Assembly (NCBI GenBank): GCA_041567315.1
Contig: JBFGCA010000023.1
Coordinates: 1-47,084 of the forward strand
Direction of reading: 5' to 3'
DNA: 47,084 bases
From: JBFGCA01 sp041567315
Lineage (GTDB): Bacteria > Acidobacteriota > Thermoanaerobaculia > Multivoradales > JAHEKO01
Numbering within the stretch: position 1 is the first letter of the stretch; the number at the start of each line of letters is the position of its first letter. Shown here piece after piece: positions 1 through 7,164 of the stretch. The translations under genes were made by a program, and so were the position numbers. The notes beneath the pieces are model-generated. The model did not search any database. It saw only the letters and a list, made by a program, of their open reading frames with translations, and was not told the origin of the DNA.

Positions 1-39
1 CGGGCGTCCCCGCCGCGAAAGCTACCCGGCAGCCGTTCG

Positions 40-1389
40 TCAACGAGAAGCGGAGCGATCGGCCGCCACCGGTGGCCCGACGGCGATCAGGTGCTCGTCG
101 GTGCGCAGGTAGAGGCGCCCGTTGGAGATCGCGGGCGAGGCGAGGACGCGGTCCTCGAGGCGGTTGCGGGCCAGGATCTCCGGCTCGCGACCGGCGCGCA
201 TGACCACGACCTCGCCACCCTCGCTGGTGAAGTAGACCTTGCCGTCGCCGGCGACCGGCGAGGCGCTGTAGATGCCGCCGAGCCGCTCCTTCCAGACCGT
301 CTCCCCGCTCTGACCGTCGACCGCCAGGGCGACGCCGCTGTCGTTGACCATGAAGACCAGTCCCCGGTGGTAGACCACCGACGAGACGTAGGGAGCGCCC
401 GTCGCCACGTGCCAGCGCAGGTGGGTCTTCGAGATCTCGCCGCGGCCGCCCGGCTCGATCGCCATGTAGGGGCCGCTGCGATAGCCGCGGCTGGTGAAGA
501 TCGTCCCGTCGCCGAAGGCCGGTGAGGGCACCGGGAAGCGGTTGGGCTCCTCCAGGTGCCAGAGCAGGGCGCCGGTCATCGGGTCGTAGGCCTGGAGCCC
601 CTCGCTGGAGTTGACGACCAGCTCGTCGCGCTCCCCGCCCTCGACCACCATCGGCGTGCTGTAGGAGCGGAGCGATTCGCCCCGGTCCACCTTCCAGCGC
701 TCCTCGCCGCTGCGCTTGTCCAGCGCCAGCAGCCAGGCGCGGGAGGCGTGATCGGCCAGCAGGAGCAGGCTGTCGCGGTAGAGCACCGGCGAGCTGCTGT
801 GGCCCCAGCTGATGTCGTAGCCGCCGTAGTCGCGGCGCAGCGAGCGCTGCCACCGGCTCGCGCCATCGAGGCCGAGCGCCACGAGCTGGCCCGTCCCGAA
901 CCAGCAGTAGACGCCCTCGCCCTCGGTCACGCAGCTCGGGGTCGCCAGGTTGTTCTTGCCGTGCACTTCGGGTAGCTCGCCCTCGGCCGGCAGCTCGTGC
1001 TCCCAGAGCAGGGCGCCGTCGGCGGTGGCGAACGCCTGGACCAGGAAACGCACCTCGGCGCCGGGGGTCCCCTCGCGCCCGGCGCCCAGGTCGCGCTCGC
1101 TGTCCTCGGCGCCGCGGGTCAGGGTCGGATGGTCCCCCGCGCGGAGGACTCCCCGCCCGAGCTGCGAGCTCAGGAAGACCCGGTCCTCCCAGACGATCGG
1201 CGACGACACCCCGAGCCCGCCTAGCGGCGCCTTCCAGGCGACGCTCTCGCCGGCGCTCCAGCGCACCGGCAGGCCCTGCTCCGGCGAGACCCCGTTGGCC
1301 CGCGGACCCCGCCACTGCGGCCAGTTGGCGGCCGCGCCGGGGGTAACGGCGATCAGGTGCAGCAGTAGTAGAGCGGCGAGTGTTCGCAT
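40..1389 (-). CDS. Secreted PQQ-type beta-propeller protein
   Basis: The 449-residue protein has an N-terminal Sec signal (MRTLAALLLLHLIAVTPGAAA) followed by WPQWRGPRANGVS, the usual opening of BamB-like / PQQ-like WD40 propellers in Acidobacteria and Planctomycetes. Repeated blade motifs run to the end (for example LLWEHELPAEGE, ERWKVDRGESL, GETVWKERLGG). The open frame extends 207 bp further upstream, but the ATG at 1389 is preferred because a GAAGGGAAG ribosome site lies just before it and the signal peptide starts there. The fold is clear. The family contains both structural proteins and quinoprotein dehydrogenases, and nothing here proves PQQ binding or an enzymatic role. It is probably periplasmic. 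Confidence 0.85.
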   Translation of the reverse strand: MRTLAALLLLHLIAVTPGAAANWPQWRGPRANGVSPEQGLPVRWSAGESVAWKAPLGGLGVSSPIVWEDRVFLSSQLGRGVLRAGDHPTLTRGAEDSERDLGAGREGTPGAEVRFLVQAFATADGALLWEHELPAEGELPEVHGKNNLATPSCVTEGEGVYCWFGTGQLVALGLDGASRWQRSLRRDYGGYDISWGHSSSPVLYRDSLLLLADHASRAWLLALDKRSGEERWKVDRGESLRSYSTPMVVEGGERDELVVNSSEGLQAYDPMTGALLWHLEEPNRFPVPSPAFGDGTIFTSRGYRSGPYMAIEPGGRGEISKTHLRWHVATGAPYVSSVVYHRGLVFMVNDSGVALAVDGQSGETVWKERLGGIYSASPVAGDGKVYFTSEGGEVVVMRAGREPEILARNRLEDRVLASPAISNGRLYLRTDEHLIAVGPPVAADRSASR

Positions 1390-1576
1390 GGACTTCCCTT
1401 CTTGATGGGTTGGGGTCGACTGCCCGCGCGAGTCTACTCGGTCCGCCGTGACCCCACCCCGTGACGCCAGCCCCACCATAGAGACGGGGTCGTCCCACCC
1501 GAAGGCGCGTGGCACCAGCCACTCGCACCTGCTAGGCAAGAGCTCTCGCTTACTTGCGGCGCCGGTGGGGTCCCCA

Positions 1577-1684
1577 GACCCGTGCGGCCACTTCATCCAG
1601 CAGGATCAACCGCAGGTGGTGGTCGAAGCGATCAGGGCGATGCTCGCCGACGCCTCACTGCCCACCAGCACTCCACGGAGGTAA
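1577..1684 (+). pseudogene. Relic of an alpha/beta-hydrolase C-terminus
   Basis: An open frame between two real genes reads CGHFIQQDQPQVVVEAIRAM followed by LADA. This resembles the last helix and catalytic-histidine loop of haloalkane dehalogenase / epoxide hydrolase-type alpha/beta hydrolases (G-H-F-[IV]-Q-E-D-Q-P-E followed by an AI-x-x-[FW]-L helix). No matching hydrolase body precedes it; the frame upstream is short and unrelated. It is read as the decayed 3' end of a lost gene. The remaining part of the 1390-1687 interval carries only the ribosome site of the next gene. Similarity is by eye and the stretch is short, so this is tentative. Confidence 0.4.
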
Positions 1685-1687
1685 GCC

Positions 1688-2344
1688 ATGCAAGTCACCA
1701 CCGCCAGCCAGACGCTCGACGCCAGAGGCAAGAGCATCACGACCTTCGTCGCGTACGAGGCCGCCAAGCGGCTCGAGACGATGGCCGATGGTGAGGCCCT
1801 GGAGATCTTCACCGACGATTTCGAGCCCTTCGGCGCCGATCTCGACGCCTGGTGCCGGGCCGCCGGACATCGACTCGTGGCCAGCGAGGCGAGCGGCGAC
1901 GGCCTCCGCTTCCTGATCGAAAAAGGCCCACCGAGACCAAGGGCCAAGAAGCTCGCCATGGTGATCTCGCCGGACGGCCTCGAGGAGCTGCTCTCGCCGC
2001 TCGGCTTCGCCCTGGCCGCCGCGCTCGAGAGCATCGAAGTCCATCTCTTTTTCCAGGGCCCGGCCGTGCACGTCCTGGCCAAGGGGTTTCGACCGAGACT
2101 GCGGGGTTGGGCTCGCCCGTTCAGCCGCCTGGCGGCGAGCGGCATGGCCAAGGCCGGTCACCTCCCCGCCCAGACCAAGCTCGCCCAGCTTCGCGCCCTC
2201 GGCGCCAAGCTCTACGTCTGCGGACCGTCCATGGAGCATTTCAAAGTCGCCAGAGACCAGCTCATCTTCGAGGATCTGCGGATCGTCGAGTACCTGACCT
2301 TCATGAGCGTGATGGAGGAGGCCGACATTCAGCTCTACCTGTAG
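1688..2344 (+). CDS. TusA-like / DsrE2-like fusion protein
   Basis: The 218-residue protein has two parts. Residues 9-80 look like a TusA-type sulfur-carrier fold (LDARGKSITTF, then FTDDFEPFGADLDAWCRAAG), but the TusA CPxP active-site motif is replaced by SITTF. Residues 88-218 look like a DsrE/DsrF/DsrE2-type domain (KLAMVISPDGLEELLSPLGF, VHLFFQGPAV, LYVCGPSM, EYLTFMSVMEEADIQLYL), with a cysteine in the YVCGPSM loop at the usual reactive position. Known relatives move persulfide sulfur between carriers. Lacking the TusA cysteine, only the DsrE cysteine could carry sulfur here. A strong GGAGG ribosome site precedes the ATG. It stands alone, converging on the response regulator with a 9 bp gap. 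Confidence 0.75.
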   Translation: MQVTTASQTLDARGKSITTFVAYEAAKRLETMADGEALEIFTDDFEPFGADLDAWCRAAGHRLVASEASGDGLRFLIEKGPPRPRAKKLAMVISPDGLEELLSPLGFALAAALESIEVHLFFQGPAVHVLAKGFRPRLRGWARPFSRLAASGMAKAGHLPAQTKLAQLRALGAKLYVCGPSMEHFKVARDQLIFEDLRIVEYLTFMSVMEEADIQLYL

Positions 2345-2353
2345 GAGGGTAAG

Positions 2354-2998
2354 TTAGGCGAGTAGACCCAGCTCGACGGCCTTGAGGACGGCGCGGGTGC
2401 GGTCGCGGACGCCGAGCTTGGAGAGGATGCTCGAGATGTGGTTCTTGACCGTGCCCTCGGCCAGGTCGAAGGCACCGGCGATCTCGCGGTTGCTGTAGCC
2501 GCCGGCCATCAGGCGCAGGACCTCGGTCTCACGCTCGGTGAGCGGCTCCGGCGGGTCGAGGCTCTCGAACTCCGGCCGCAGCGCGCCGAGGCCTGTCAGG
2601 ACCCGGTCGGTCAGCGCCGGCTGGATCATCGTCCCGCCCGCGGCCAGGGTGCGGATGGCCTCGGTCAGCTGGTCGAGCGAGACGTCCTTCAGCAGGAAGC
2701 CCCTGGCGCCGGCGCGGATCCCCGCCAGCAGGCTCGAGTCGTCATCGAAGGTGGTCAGGATCAGGGTCGGCGGCAAGCTGCCGGTGGCGGCGAGCCGGTC
2801 GAGGACGCCGAGGCCGCCGAGCCTCGGCAACCTGAGATCGAGCAGCACGACGTCGGGCGCCGCCTCCGGAATCCCGGCTACCGCCGCCTCGCCGTCCGCT
2901 GCCTCGCCGACCACCTCGACGTCGTCCACCAGGTCCAGCAACGAGCGCAGCCCCTGCCGCACGATCGCCTGGTCCTCGACCAGGAAGACGCGGATCAC
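2354..2998 (-). CDS. NarL/LuxR-family response regulator
   Basis: The 214-residue protein has an N-terminal receiver domain (VFLVEDQ acidic pocket, VVLLDLRLPRLGG phosphoacceptor Asp near residue 53, LILTTF, and the switch lysine in FLLKDVS) and a C-terminal LuxR helix-turn-helix (LTERETEVLRLMAGGYSNRE, TVKNHISSILSKLGV). The start is a GTG that overlaps the stop of the upstream kinase gene by 4 bases (GTGA), giving translational coupling. It is the output partner of the kinase at 2995-4176. Targets are not shown directly; the dyad at 4215-4253 is a plausible binding site for autoregulation and for the divergent membrane-protein genes. Confidence 0.93.
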   Translation of the reverse strand: MIRVFLVEDQAIVRQGLRSLLDLVDDVEVVGEAADGEAAVAGIPEAAPDVVLLDLRLPRLGGLGVLDRLAATGSLPPTLILTTFDDDSSLLAGIRAGARGFLLKDVSLDQLTEAIRTLAAGGTMIQPALTDRVLTGLGALRPEFESLDPPEPLTERETEVLRLMAGGYSNREIAGAFDLAEGTVKNHISSILSKLGVRDRTRAVLKAVELGLLA

Positions 2999-4176
2999 GC
3001 CGCCGCGCCCCCGAGCGGGATCCACGCCTCCACCCGGAAGCCCTGGCCCGGCTCGCTGGCCACCCGCAGCCGGCCGCCCAGCTCTTCGAGCCGCCGGCGC
3101 ATGCCGCCGAGCCCCTGACCGGGCTCGACCCGCCGGACCCCACGGCCGTCGTCGCGGGCGCGCACCTCGATTCCCTCGTCCGCCACCCGGAAGTCGATCC
3201 ACAGGTTCTCGGCGCCGCTGTGACGGGCGGCGTTGGTGACGATCTCCTGGACGCAGCGCACCAGGGCGTGGGCGTGCTCGGGGTCGGTGATCTCGAGGTT
3301 TTCGGCCAGGTCGAGGTGGACCCGGGGCCGCGGCAGCCCCTCGACGAGCGGGGCCAGGGCTCTCCCGAGATCCACCCGGCCGTCCCGTACGCTGCTCACC
3401 GCCTCGCGCACGTCGCTCAGCAGGAGCTTGGCCAGCGACCGTGCCTTCTCGACCGCCTCCCGCGCCTTGCCCCCGGTCTGATGGCTCGCCGCCTCGAGGT
3501 TGAGACTCAGGGCGGTCAGGTGATGGCCCAGCAGGTCGTGGAGCTCGTCCGAGATCCGCGCCCGCTCGGCCATGCGGCTCGAGTCGGCGAGCAGCGCCTG
3601 GGTGGCGCGCAGCTCGGCGTTGGCCCGCGCCAGCTCGTCCCGGGCCCGCGTCTGCCGCGCCCCGAAGTGGGCGATGAGCAGCGCCAGCAGCGAGTACGGG
3701 AAGGTGAAGGCGACCGTCAGGCCGACCGCCAGGTCGGTCGGCCAGTGGAGGATCGCGATCCACGACTGGAGACAGGTCTGGGCCAGCACCCAGACGATCC
3801 CGACCGGCAGCGGGAAGAACAGACCGACCTGGGCGGCCACCAGCACGAGCTGCGTGCTCTCGAGCCCGGTGCAGACCAGGTTGAACATCGCCAGCGCGGC
3901 GACCGCCTGCCCGGCCACCAGCCAGCGGGCCCGGCCGAGCAGCCGCTCGCTGCCGACCGCGCCCGCGGCCTGCCAGAAGGCCACCGCGTAGACCAGCGCC
4001 GCCAGGAACCAGAATGCGAACCGGCCCGGCGAGAGGCGCATCGTGACCCCCATCAGCTCGAGACCGACCAGGAGCATCAGGACGGCCGGCGTCCCCACCA
4101 GGACCAGGGTCACCACCCCGGCCGCCCGCAGCAGCCGGCGGCCGACGACCGGCTCGTTCGGCGCTTTCCTCGTCAC
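2995..4176 (-). CDS. Membrane sensor histidine kinase (HisKA_3 type)
   Basis: The 393-residue kinase has six or so hydrophobic segments in residues 15-170, a short coiled stretch (RDELARANAELRATQALLAD), then a HisKA_3 H-box (ERARISDELHDLLGHHLTAL, phospho-His near residue 215) and a HATPase_c domain with N-box (IVTNAARHSGA) and G-boxes (DDGRGV, GQGLGGMRRR). No periplasmic sensor domain is apparent, so the signal is probably sensed within the membrane, as in DesK/LiaS-like kinases. The start is GTG. A TATAAT lies on the minus strand only 9 bases before this GTG, so the transcript could be leaderless or nearly so, although no good -35 is visible. It forms an operon with the downstream regulator. 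Confidence 0.92.
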   Translation of the reverse strand: MTRKAPNEPVVGRRLLRAAGVVTLVLVGTPAVLMLLVGLELMGVTMRLSPGRFAFWFLAALVYAVAFWQAAGAVGSERLLGRARWLVAGQAVAALAMFNLVCTGLESTQLVLVAAQVGLFFPLPVGIVWVLAQTCLQSWIAILHWPTDLAVGLTVAFTFPYSLLALLIAHFGARQTRARDELARANAELRATQALLADSSRMAERARISDELHDLLGHHLTALSLNLEAASHQTGGKAREAVEKARSLAKLLLSDVREAVSSVRDGRVDLGRALAPLVEGLPRPRVHLDLAENLEITDPEHAHALVRCVQEIVTNAARHSGAENLWIDFRVADEGIEVRARDDGRGVRRVEPGQGLGGMRRRLEELGGRLRVASEPGQGFRVEAWIPLGGAAA

Positions 4177-4214
4177 CCGGAAGTGATTATAGGGACGGCC
4201 CTTGCCGGCTCCCC

Positions 4215-4253
4215 GTGCCGAAAGTCATGGTCGGCCGCGGTGACTTCCGGCAC
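4215..4253. promoter_or_regulatory. Candidate operator dyad between kinase and membrane-protein genes
   Basis: Two 14-base arms, GTGCCGAAAGTCAT (4215-4228) and GTGACTTCCGGCAC (4240-4253), are inverted copies matching at 12 of 14 positions and separated by 11 bases. They sit in the 143-bp divergent region between the histidine kinase and the gene at 4320. Another GGAAGTGA element (inside TCACCCGGAAGTGA) overlaps the kinase start. The position suggests a binding site for the neighbouring LuxR-type regulator; this is inference. Confidence 0.4.
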
Positions 4254-4319
4254 TGGCGGCCGCACCGGCCGTGGCCCTAGTCTGGCCAACGGCCCACCCA
4301 TAGAAGAGGAGAACAGCCC

Positions 4320-4787
4320 ATGAGCCTCGAGATCAAAGCCCCGCCCGTCGGGCGAGTCCTACGCCTTCTGCTCGGCCTGCTGATTGGAATCAGCGTCTGG
4401 CCCTTCTTCCGGGACGCACCGGCGAACCGGATCCTCGCCGCCGTCCTCGTCGCGGTCGGCCTGGCCGTCTTCTACGCCCTCCTCCACTGGCTGGTGTCGG
4501 CCTACCTGCCGAGGCTCAACCGCTGGCTCGGCGCCTTCCTGGCCGTCCTGCCGGTGCTGCTGGTCTACGCGTTGGGCGGGGGGCTCGGACGGGTGGGCGC
4601 GGTGAGCTTCCTCGCGGTGTCGCTCGTCCTGGCCGCCGTCCGCGCCGACCCCGGCTGCGAGGTGATGTCGATCCCCGCGCTGGTCTTCGGCAAGCGGACC
4701 CACCTGATGTGCCTGCTGTTCTCGCCGCTCGACCGGGTCGAGGAGAAGATCGTCGCCGCGACCCGGCCGTCGACCGCCAACTCCTAG
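4320..4787 (+). CDS. Small membrane protein of unknown function
   Basis: The 155-residue protein has four predicted membrane segments (VLRLLLGLLIGISVWPFF, ILAAVLVAVGLAVFYALLHW, WLGAFLAVLPVLLVYAL, VGAVSFLAVSLVLAAVRA). A cytoplasm-like tail follows, containing DPGCEVMSIPALVFGKRTHL and MCLLFSPLDRVEEKI. The family is not recognised. A clear AGAGGAGAA ribosome site precedes the ATG. It lies 12 bp upstream of the CPBP protease gene on the same strand, so the two are probably one transcript. The pair is divergent from the two-component system and may be its regulon. Confidence 0.7.
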   Translation: MSLEIKAPPVGRVLRLLLGLLIGISVWPFFRDAPANRILAAVLVAVGLAVFYALLHWLVSAYLPRLNRWLGAFLAVLPVLLVYALGGGLGRVGAVSFLAVSLVLAAVRADPGCEVMSIPALVFGKRTHLMCLLFSPLDRVEEKIVAATRPSTANS

Positions 4788-4799
4788 AACGGCTCGCAG

Positions 4800-5669
4800 G
4801 TGAACCGTCGCGTCCTCGGCGCCGGACTCCTGCTGGTCGCCACCTGGCTGGGCGTCAACGCCGTCTGGGGGCTGACCAGCCCGCAGGACACCCTGGTCTC
4901 GGCTCTCGAGCGCCGGGTCGCACCGCTCGCCGCCTGGGTGGCCGGGCCGGCGCTCGTCCTGACCCTGACCGCAGCAGTCGCCTCGCGTCGCCACGGCCGC
5001 GGTCTCCTGGCCATCGCGGCGATGCTCCTGGCCTATCTCCTCGGCGTCGCGATCAGCCGCTACGCGAAGCTATGGGTGGACCCCACCGGTGGGATCCCGA
5101 TCCGTACCTTCGCCGACGGCGGCCGCGCGCTCTTCGAGCGCAGCTTCCTCTTGATCCCCGCCCTTCCGATGCTGGTCGTGGCCGGTTTCCTCTGCCGGAG
5201 GGAGCTGCCTCTCCGCTGCGGCGATTGGACCGCCGGCAACTGGCGCCGGTCGCTGCTGTGGGCGCTCCTCGGGGTCGGCCTGCCTGGCTTCTTGCTGATG
5301 CAGTCCACCGTCGGCTTCGGCCCGCTCCGCAGCGGCACCCTGTGGCCCGCCCTCCTGCCGATCCTGGCCCTGGCTCTTCTCAACGCTTCCGCCGAAGAGC
5401 TCCTCTTCCGCGGTCTGATCCAGACGCCGCTGGTCGCCGGCCTCGGTGCCGGCTGGGGGGTCCTCCTGCAGGCCGCCTTCTTTGCCATCCACCACTGGGG
5501 CGCCAGCCCGTCGCCGATCGCCGGCGCCCCCATGGCCCTTCTGCTGTTCTTCGCAGCGCTCTGGATGGGGCGGAGCGTCCTCGACACCCGCGGTCTGGCC
5601 TGGGCGATCGCCTTCCACACCACCCTCGACCTCGTCTTCTTCGCCGCCCACTTCGTGCCGGGGAGCTAG
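4800..5669 (+). CDS. CPBP-family intramembrane glutamic endopeptidase
   Basis: This 289-residue multi-pass membrane protein shows the three CPBP (Abi/CAAX-protease-like, Rce1 family) motifs in its C-terminal half: EELLFRGLI with the catalytic Glu pair and Arg (about residues 199-207), FFAIHHWG (about 224-231), and the late HTTLDLVFF helix. The family comprises intramembrane proteases involved in prenyl-protein processing, bacteriocin self-immunity or regulated proteolysis; the substrate here is unknown. The start is GTG with a weak ribosome site, 12 bp after the preceding membrane protein. The stop codon TAG is contributed by the CTAG end of the palindromic repeat at 5666-5833, so the last residues may have been set by repeat insertion. 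Confidence 0.85.
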   Translation: MNRRVLGAGLLLVATWLGVNAVWGLTSPQDTLVSALERRVAPLAAWVAGPALVLTLTAAVASRRHGRGLLAIAAMLLAYLLGVAISRYAKLWVDPTGGIPIRTFADGGRALFERSFLLIPALPMLVVAGFLCRRELPLRCGDWTAGNWRRSLLWALLGVGLPGFLLMQSTVGFGPLRSGTLWPALLPILALALLNASAEELLFRGLIQTPLVAGLGAGWGVLLQAAFFAIHHWGASPSPIAGAPMALLLFFAALWMGRSVLDTRGLAWAIAFHTTLDLVFFAAHFVPGS

Positions 5670-5833
5670 TGTTCCGTGCGGTAAGTTCCTTGTCACACCG
5701 AGAGCGGCGAAGCGCCCGCTGGGCAAGGCGCGACGAGCGAGCATATCGAGGCTATATGCGACCGAGGAGCAACGCCGCCCAGCGGGATGCAGCGCCGCTC
5801 GAATGTAAAGGAACTTGCCGCACGGGACACTAG
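5666..5833. repeat. Long-palindrome dispersed repeat, copy 1
   Basis: This 168-bp near-perfect inverted repeat begins and ends with CTAG. The outer arms CTAGTGTTCCGTGCGGTAAG and its right-hand partner pair over about 26 bases with two mismatches. Inner arms (GAGCGGCG...CCCGCTGGGC against GCCCAGCGGG...CGCCGCTC) also pair, and the centre holds GCATAT...ATATGC. The core (CAAGGCGCG ... GCATA ... CTAT ... AACGCCG) is shared with the copies at 36497-36651 and 40226-40392. No coding capacity is seen. As RNA it would form a long hairpin and could terminate transcription between the protease gene and the metal operon. The right end forms an extra 18-bp palindrome at 5823-5840. Confidence 0.85.
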
Positions 5834-5949
5834 TGTCCCGCAGAGGCTCTCCCCTTGGTGAACCGATGGTCCTGTATTTTCGTACCTGCTAAAGTACCGG
5901 CGAACGGCTGGGTAGAACCGCCGAGCTGGCCGGCCGCAGAGGAGGACAC

Positions 5950-6411
5950 GTGAGCGAAACCTGCTGCTCGATTTCCACCCCGAGAGCGGGCGCCTCTCGC
6001 TGCCCGGCGAGCGGATTCGCGGGCCAGTTGGTCGACTGGACGACCGTCGCCGCGTTGAGCGGTGGCCGGGTGCCGCCGAGGCAGGAGTTCCGCCTCTGCC
6101 GCGACCCGGAGTGCGAGGTCGTCTACTACGGCACGGCCGGCGCGCTCCTGGCCACGCGCGATCTCAACGTGCGGCCGGGCTTCAAGAACGGCGGCGACGG
6201 GCTGCTCTGCTACTGCTTCCTCCACCGCGAGGCCGACATCGCCCGCCAGCTCGCAGAGACCGGGCGGACCGACCTCTTCCGCTCGATCAGGGACGAGGTC
6301 GAGGCCGGCAACTGCGCCTGCGAGGTTCGCAACCCCTCGGGCAGGTGCTGCCTCGGGGAGGTCCAGGAGACCATCCACCGCCTCGAAGAGGCAATGGGAG
6401 TCCACCCATGA
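5950..6411 (+). CDS. CopZ-type Fe-S/zinc-binding metallochaperone
   Basis: The 153-residue protein is cysteine-rich. The segment RLCRDPECEVVYYGTAG followed by LLCYCFLHREADI matches the N-terminal zinc and [2Fe-2S] domain of Archaeoglobus CopZ (C-x4-CEVVYF ... CYC). A tail CACEVRNPSGRCCLGEV, seen in putative iron-sulfur cluster-binding metallochaperones, follows, and there is a CC pair at residues 5-6. No HMA/MerP domain is present. Such proteins pass or reduce metal ions in the cytoplasm. The start is GTG behind a GGAGG site. The stop overlaps the ArsR start as ATGA. It is the first gene of a four-gene heavy-metal operon; the metal is inferred from the MerT neighbour. Confidence 0.8.
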   Translation: MSETCCSISTPRAGASRCPASGFAGQLVDWTTVAALSGGRVPPRQEFRLCRDPECEVVYYGTAGALLATRDLNVRPGFKNGGDGLLCYCFLHREADIARQLAETGRTDLFRSIRDEVEAGNCACEVRNPSGRCCLGEVQETIHRLEEAMGVHP

Positions 6412-6773
6412 AGTGTGTCGGGCCGACCCTTTCGCAGGAAGAGATCGCCGCCGTTCGCAAGAGCCTGGAGTTCGCGCCCGAACTCGAAGAGACGGCCGAG
6501 CTCTTCACCCTCGCCAGCAACTCGACGCGGCTCAAGGTGGTCTTCCTGCTCGACCGTCTGAAGGAGCTCTGCGTCTGCGACCTCGCCGAGATGCTCGCCG
6601 TCTCGGTCTCGGCCGTCTCCCAGCACCTGGCCAAGCTCCGGGCCTTCGGCCTGGTCAGCACCCGCCGCGCCGCCCAGACCATCTACTACCGGCTCGCGGA
6701 CCATCCGTTCCTCGACAAGCTCCGGCCCACCTTCCTCCGCGAGATCGAATGGGAGCTGGCGGAGATCCGGTAG
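6408..6773 (+). CDS. ArsR/SmtB-family metal-responsive repressor
   Basis: The 121-residue protein is a winged helix-turn-helix (SNSTRLKVVFLLDRLKELCV, LAEMLAVSVSAVSQHLAKLR, GLVSTRRAAQTIYYRL). The ELCVCDLA motif in the alpha-3 helix is the classic ArsR thiol metal site, and a further Cys at residue 3 may be a third ligand. Binding of As(III), Hg(II), Cd(II) or similar would release DNA. The ATG overlaps the TGA of the metallochaperone gene. A possible operator is GTAC-N8-GTAC at 5882-5897 upstream of the operon, but that is weak evidence. Expected role: autoregulated repressor of the operon. Confidence 0.9.
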   Translation: MKCVGPTLSQEEIAAVRKSLEFAPELEETAELFTLASNSTRLKVVFLLDRLKELCVCDLAEMLAVSVSAVSQHLAKLRAFGLVSTRRAAQTIYYRLADHPFLDKLRPTFLREIEWELAEIR

Positions 6774-6776
6774 GAC

Positions 6777-7151
6777 ATGAGCGAGCCAGCGTCCGGCAGG
6801 AAAGCCGCCGGCGTCGCCGCCGCCGGGATGGGAGCCGCCGCCCTGGCCACCGCCGCAGGCGCCTGTTGCGTGCCGGTGATCGCGCCGCTTGTGGTGGCAG
6901 TCCTCGGGGCCAGCGGCGCCGCCTGGGCCGCCGGCTTCGAGCCCTACAGCCTCGCCATACTGGGCCTCGCGGGCCTGCTGCTCTCCTACGGCTATTGGAC
7001 TCTCTACCGGCCGCGCCCCGCCACCGCCGGCGACGCCTGCCCGGTCCGCCGGCCGCTGGCTCCCCGCGTGGTGCTGTGGATCGCCACGGCCTTGTGGGCC
7101 GGCGCCGCCCTTCTGAACCTCGCTTCCCGGGTGGTGAGTTTCCCGGTCTGA
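6777..7151 (+). CDS. merT: MerT-like mercuric ion transporter
   Basis: The 124-residue inner-membrane protein has three hydrophobic helices. Helix 1 carries ACCVPVIAPLVVAVLGASGA, the vicinal cysteine pair that receives Hg(II) in MerT. The segment FEPYSLAILGLAGLLLSYGY and LYRP match the MerT second helix and its exit. A CPV in the cytoplasmic loop (about residue 88) takes the place of the second MerT cysteine pair, here a single Cys. It starts 3 bp after the arsR stop. No merP or merA is seen in the window; the next gene, a thioredoxin-like protein, may be the acceptor. Transport of other soft metals cannot be excluded. Confidence 0.78.
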   Translation: MSEPASGRKAAGVAAAGMGAAALATAAGACCVPVIAPLVVAVLGASGAAWAAGFEPYSLAILGLAGLLLSYGYWTLYRPRPATAGDACPVRRPLAPRVVLWIATALWAGAALLNLASRVVSFPV

Positions 7152-7164
7152 GAGCGGACAACCG

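Noticed and set aside
1510..1535. A sigma-54-like TGGCAC upstream of the gene at 1688
   Set aside because: The -12 GC is not at the required spacing.
2354..3763. A 469-residue minus-strand open frame covering the response regulator and beyond
   Set aside because: Only the last 214 codons are the regulator; the rest is a low-complexity shadow of the kinase gene in another frame.
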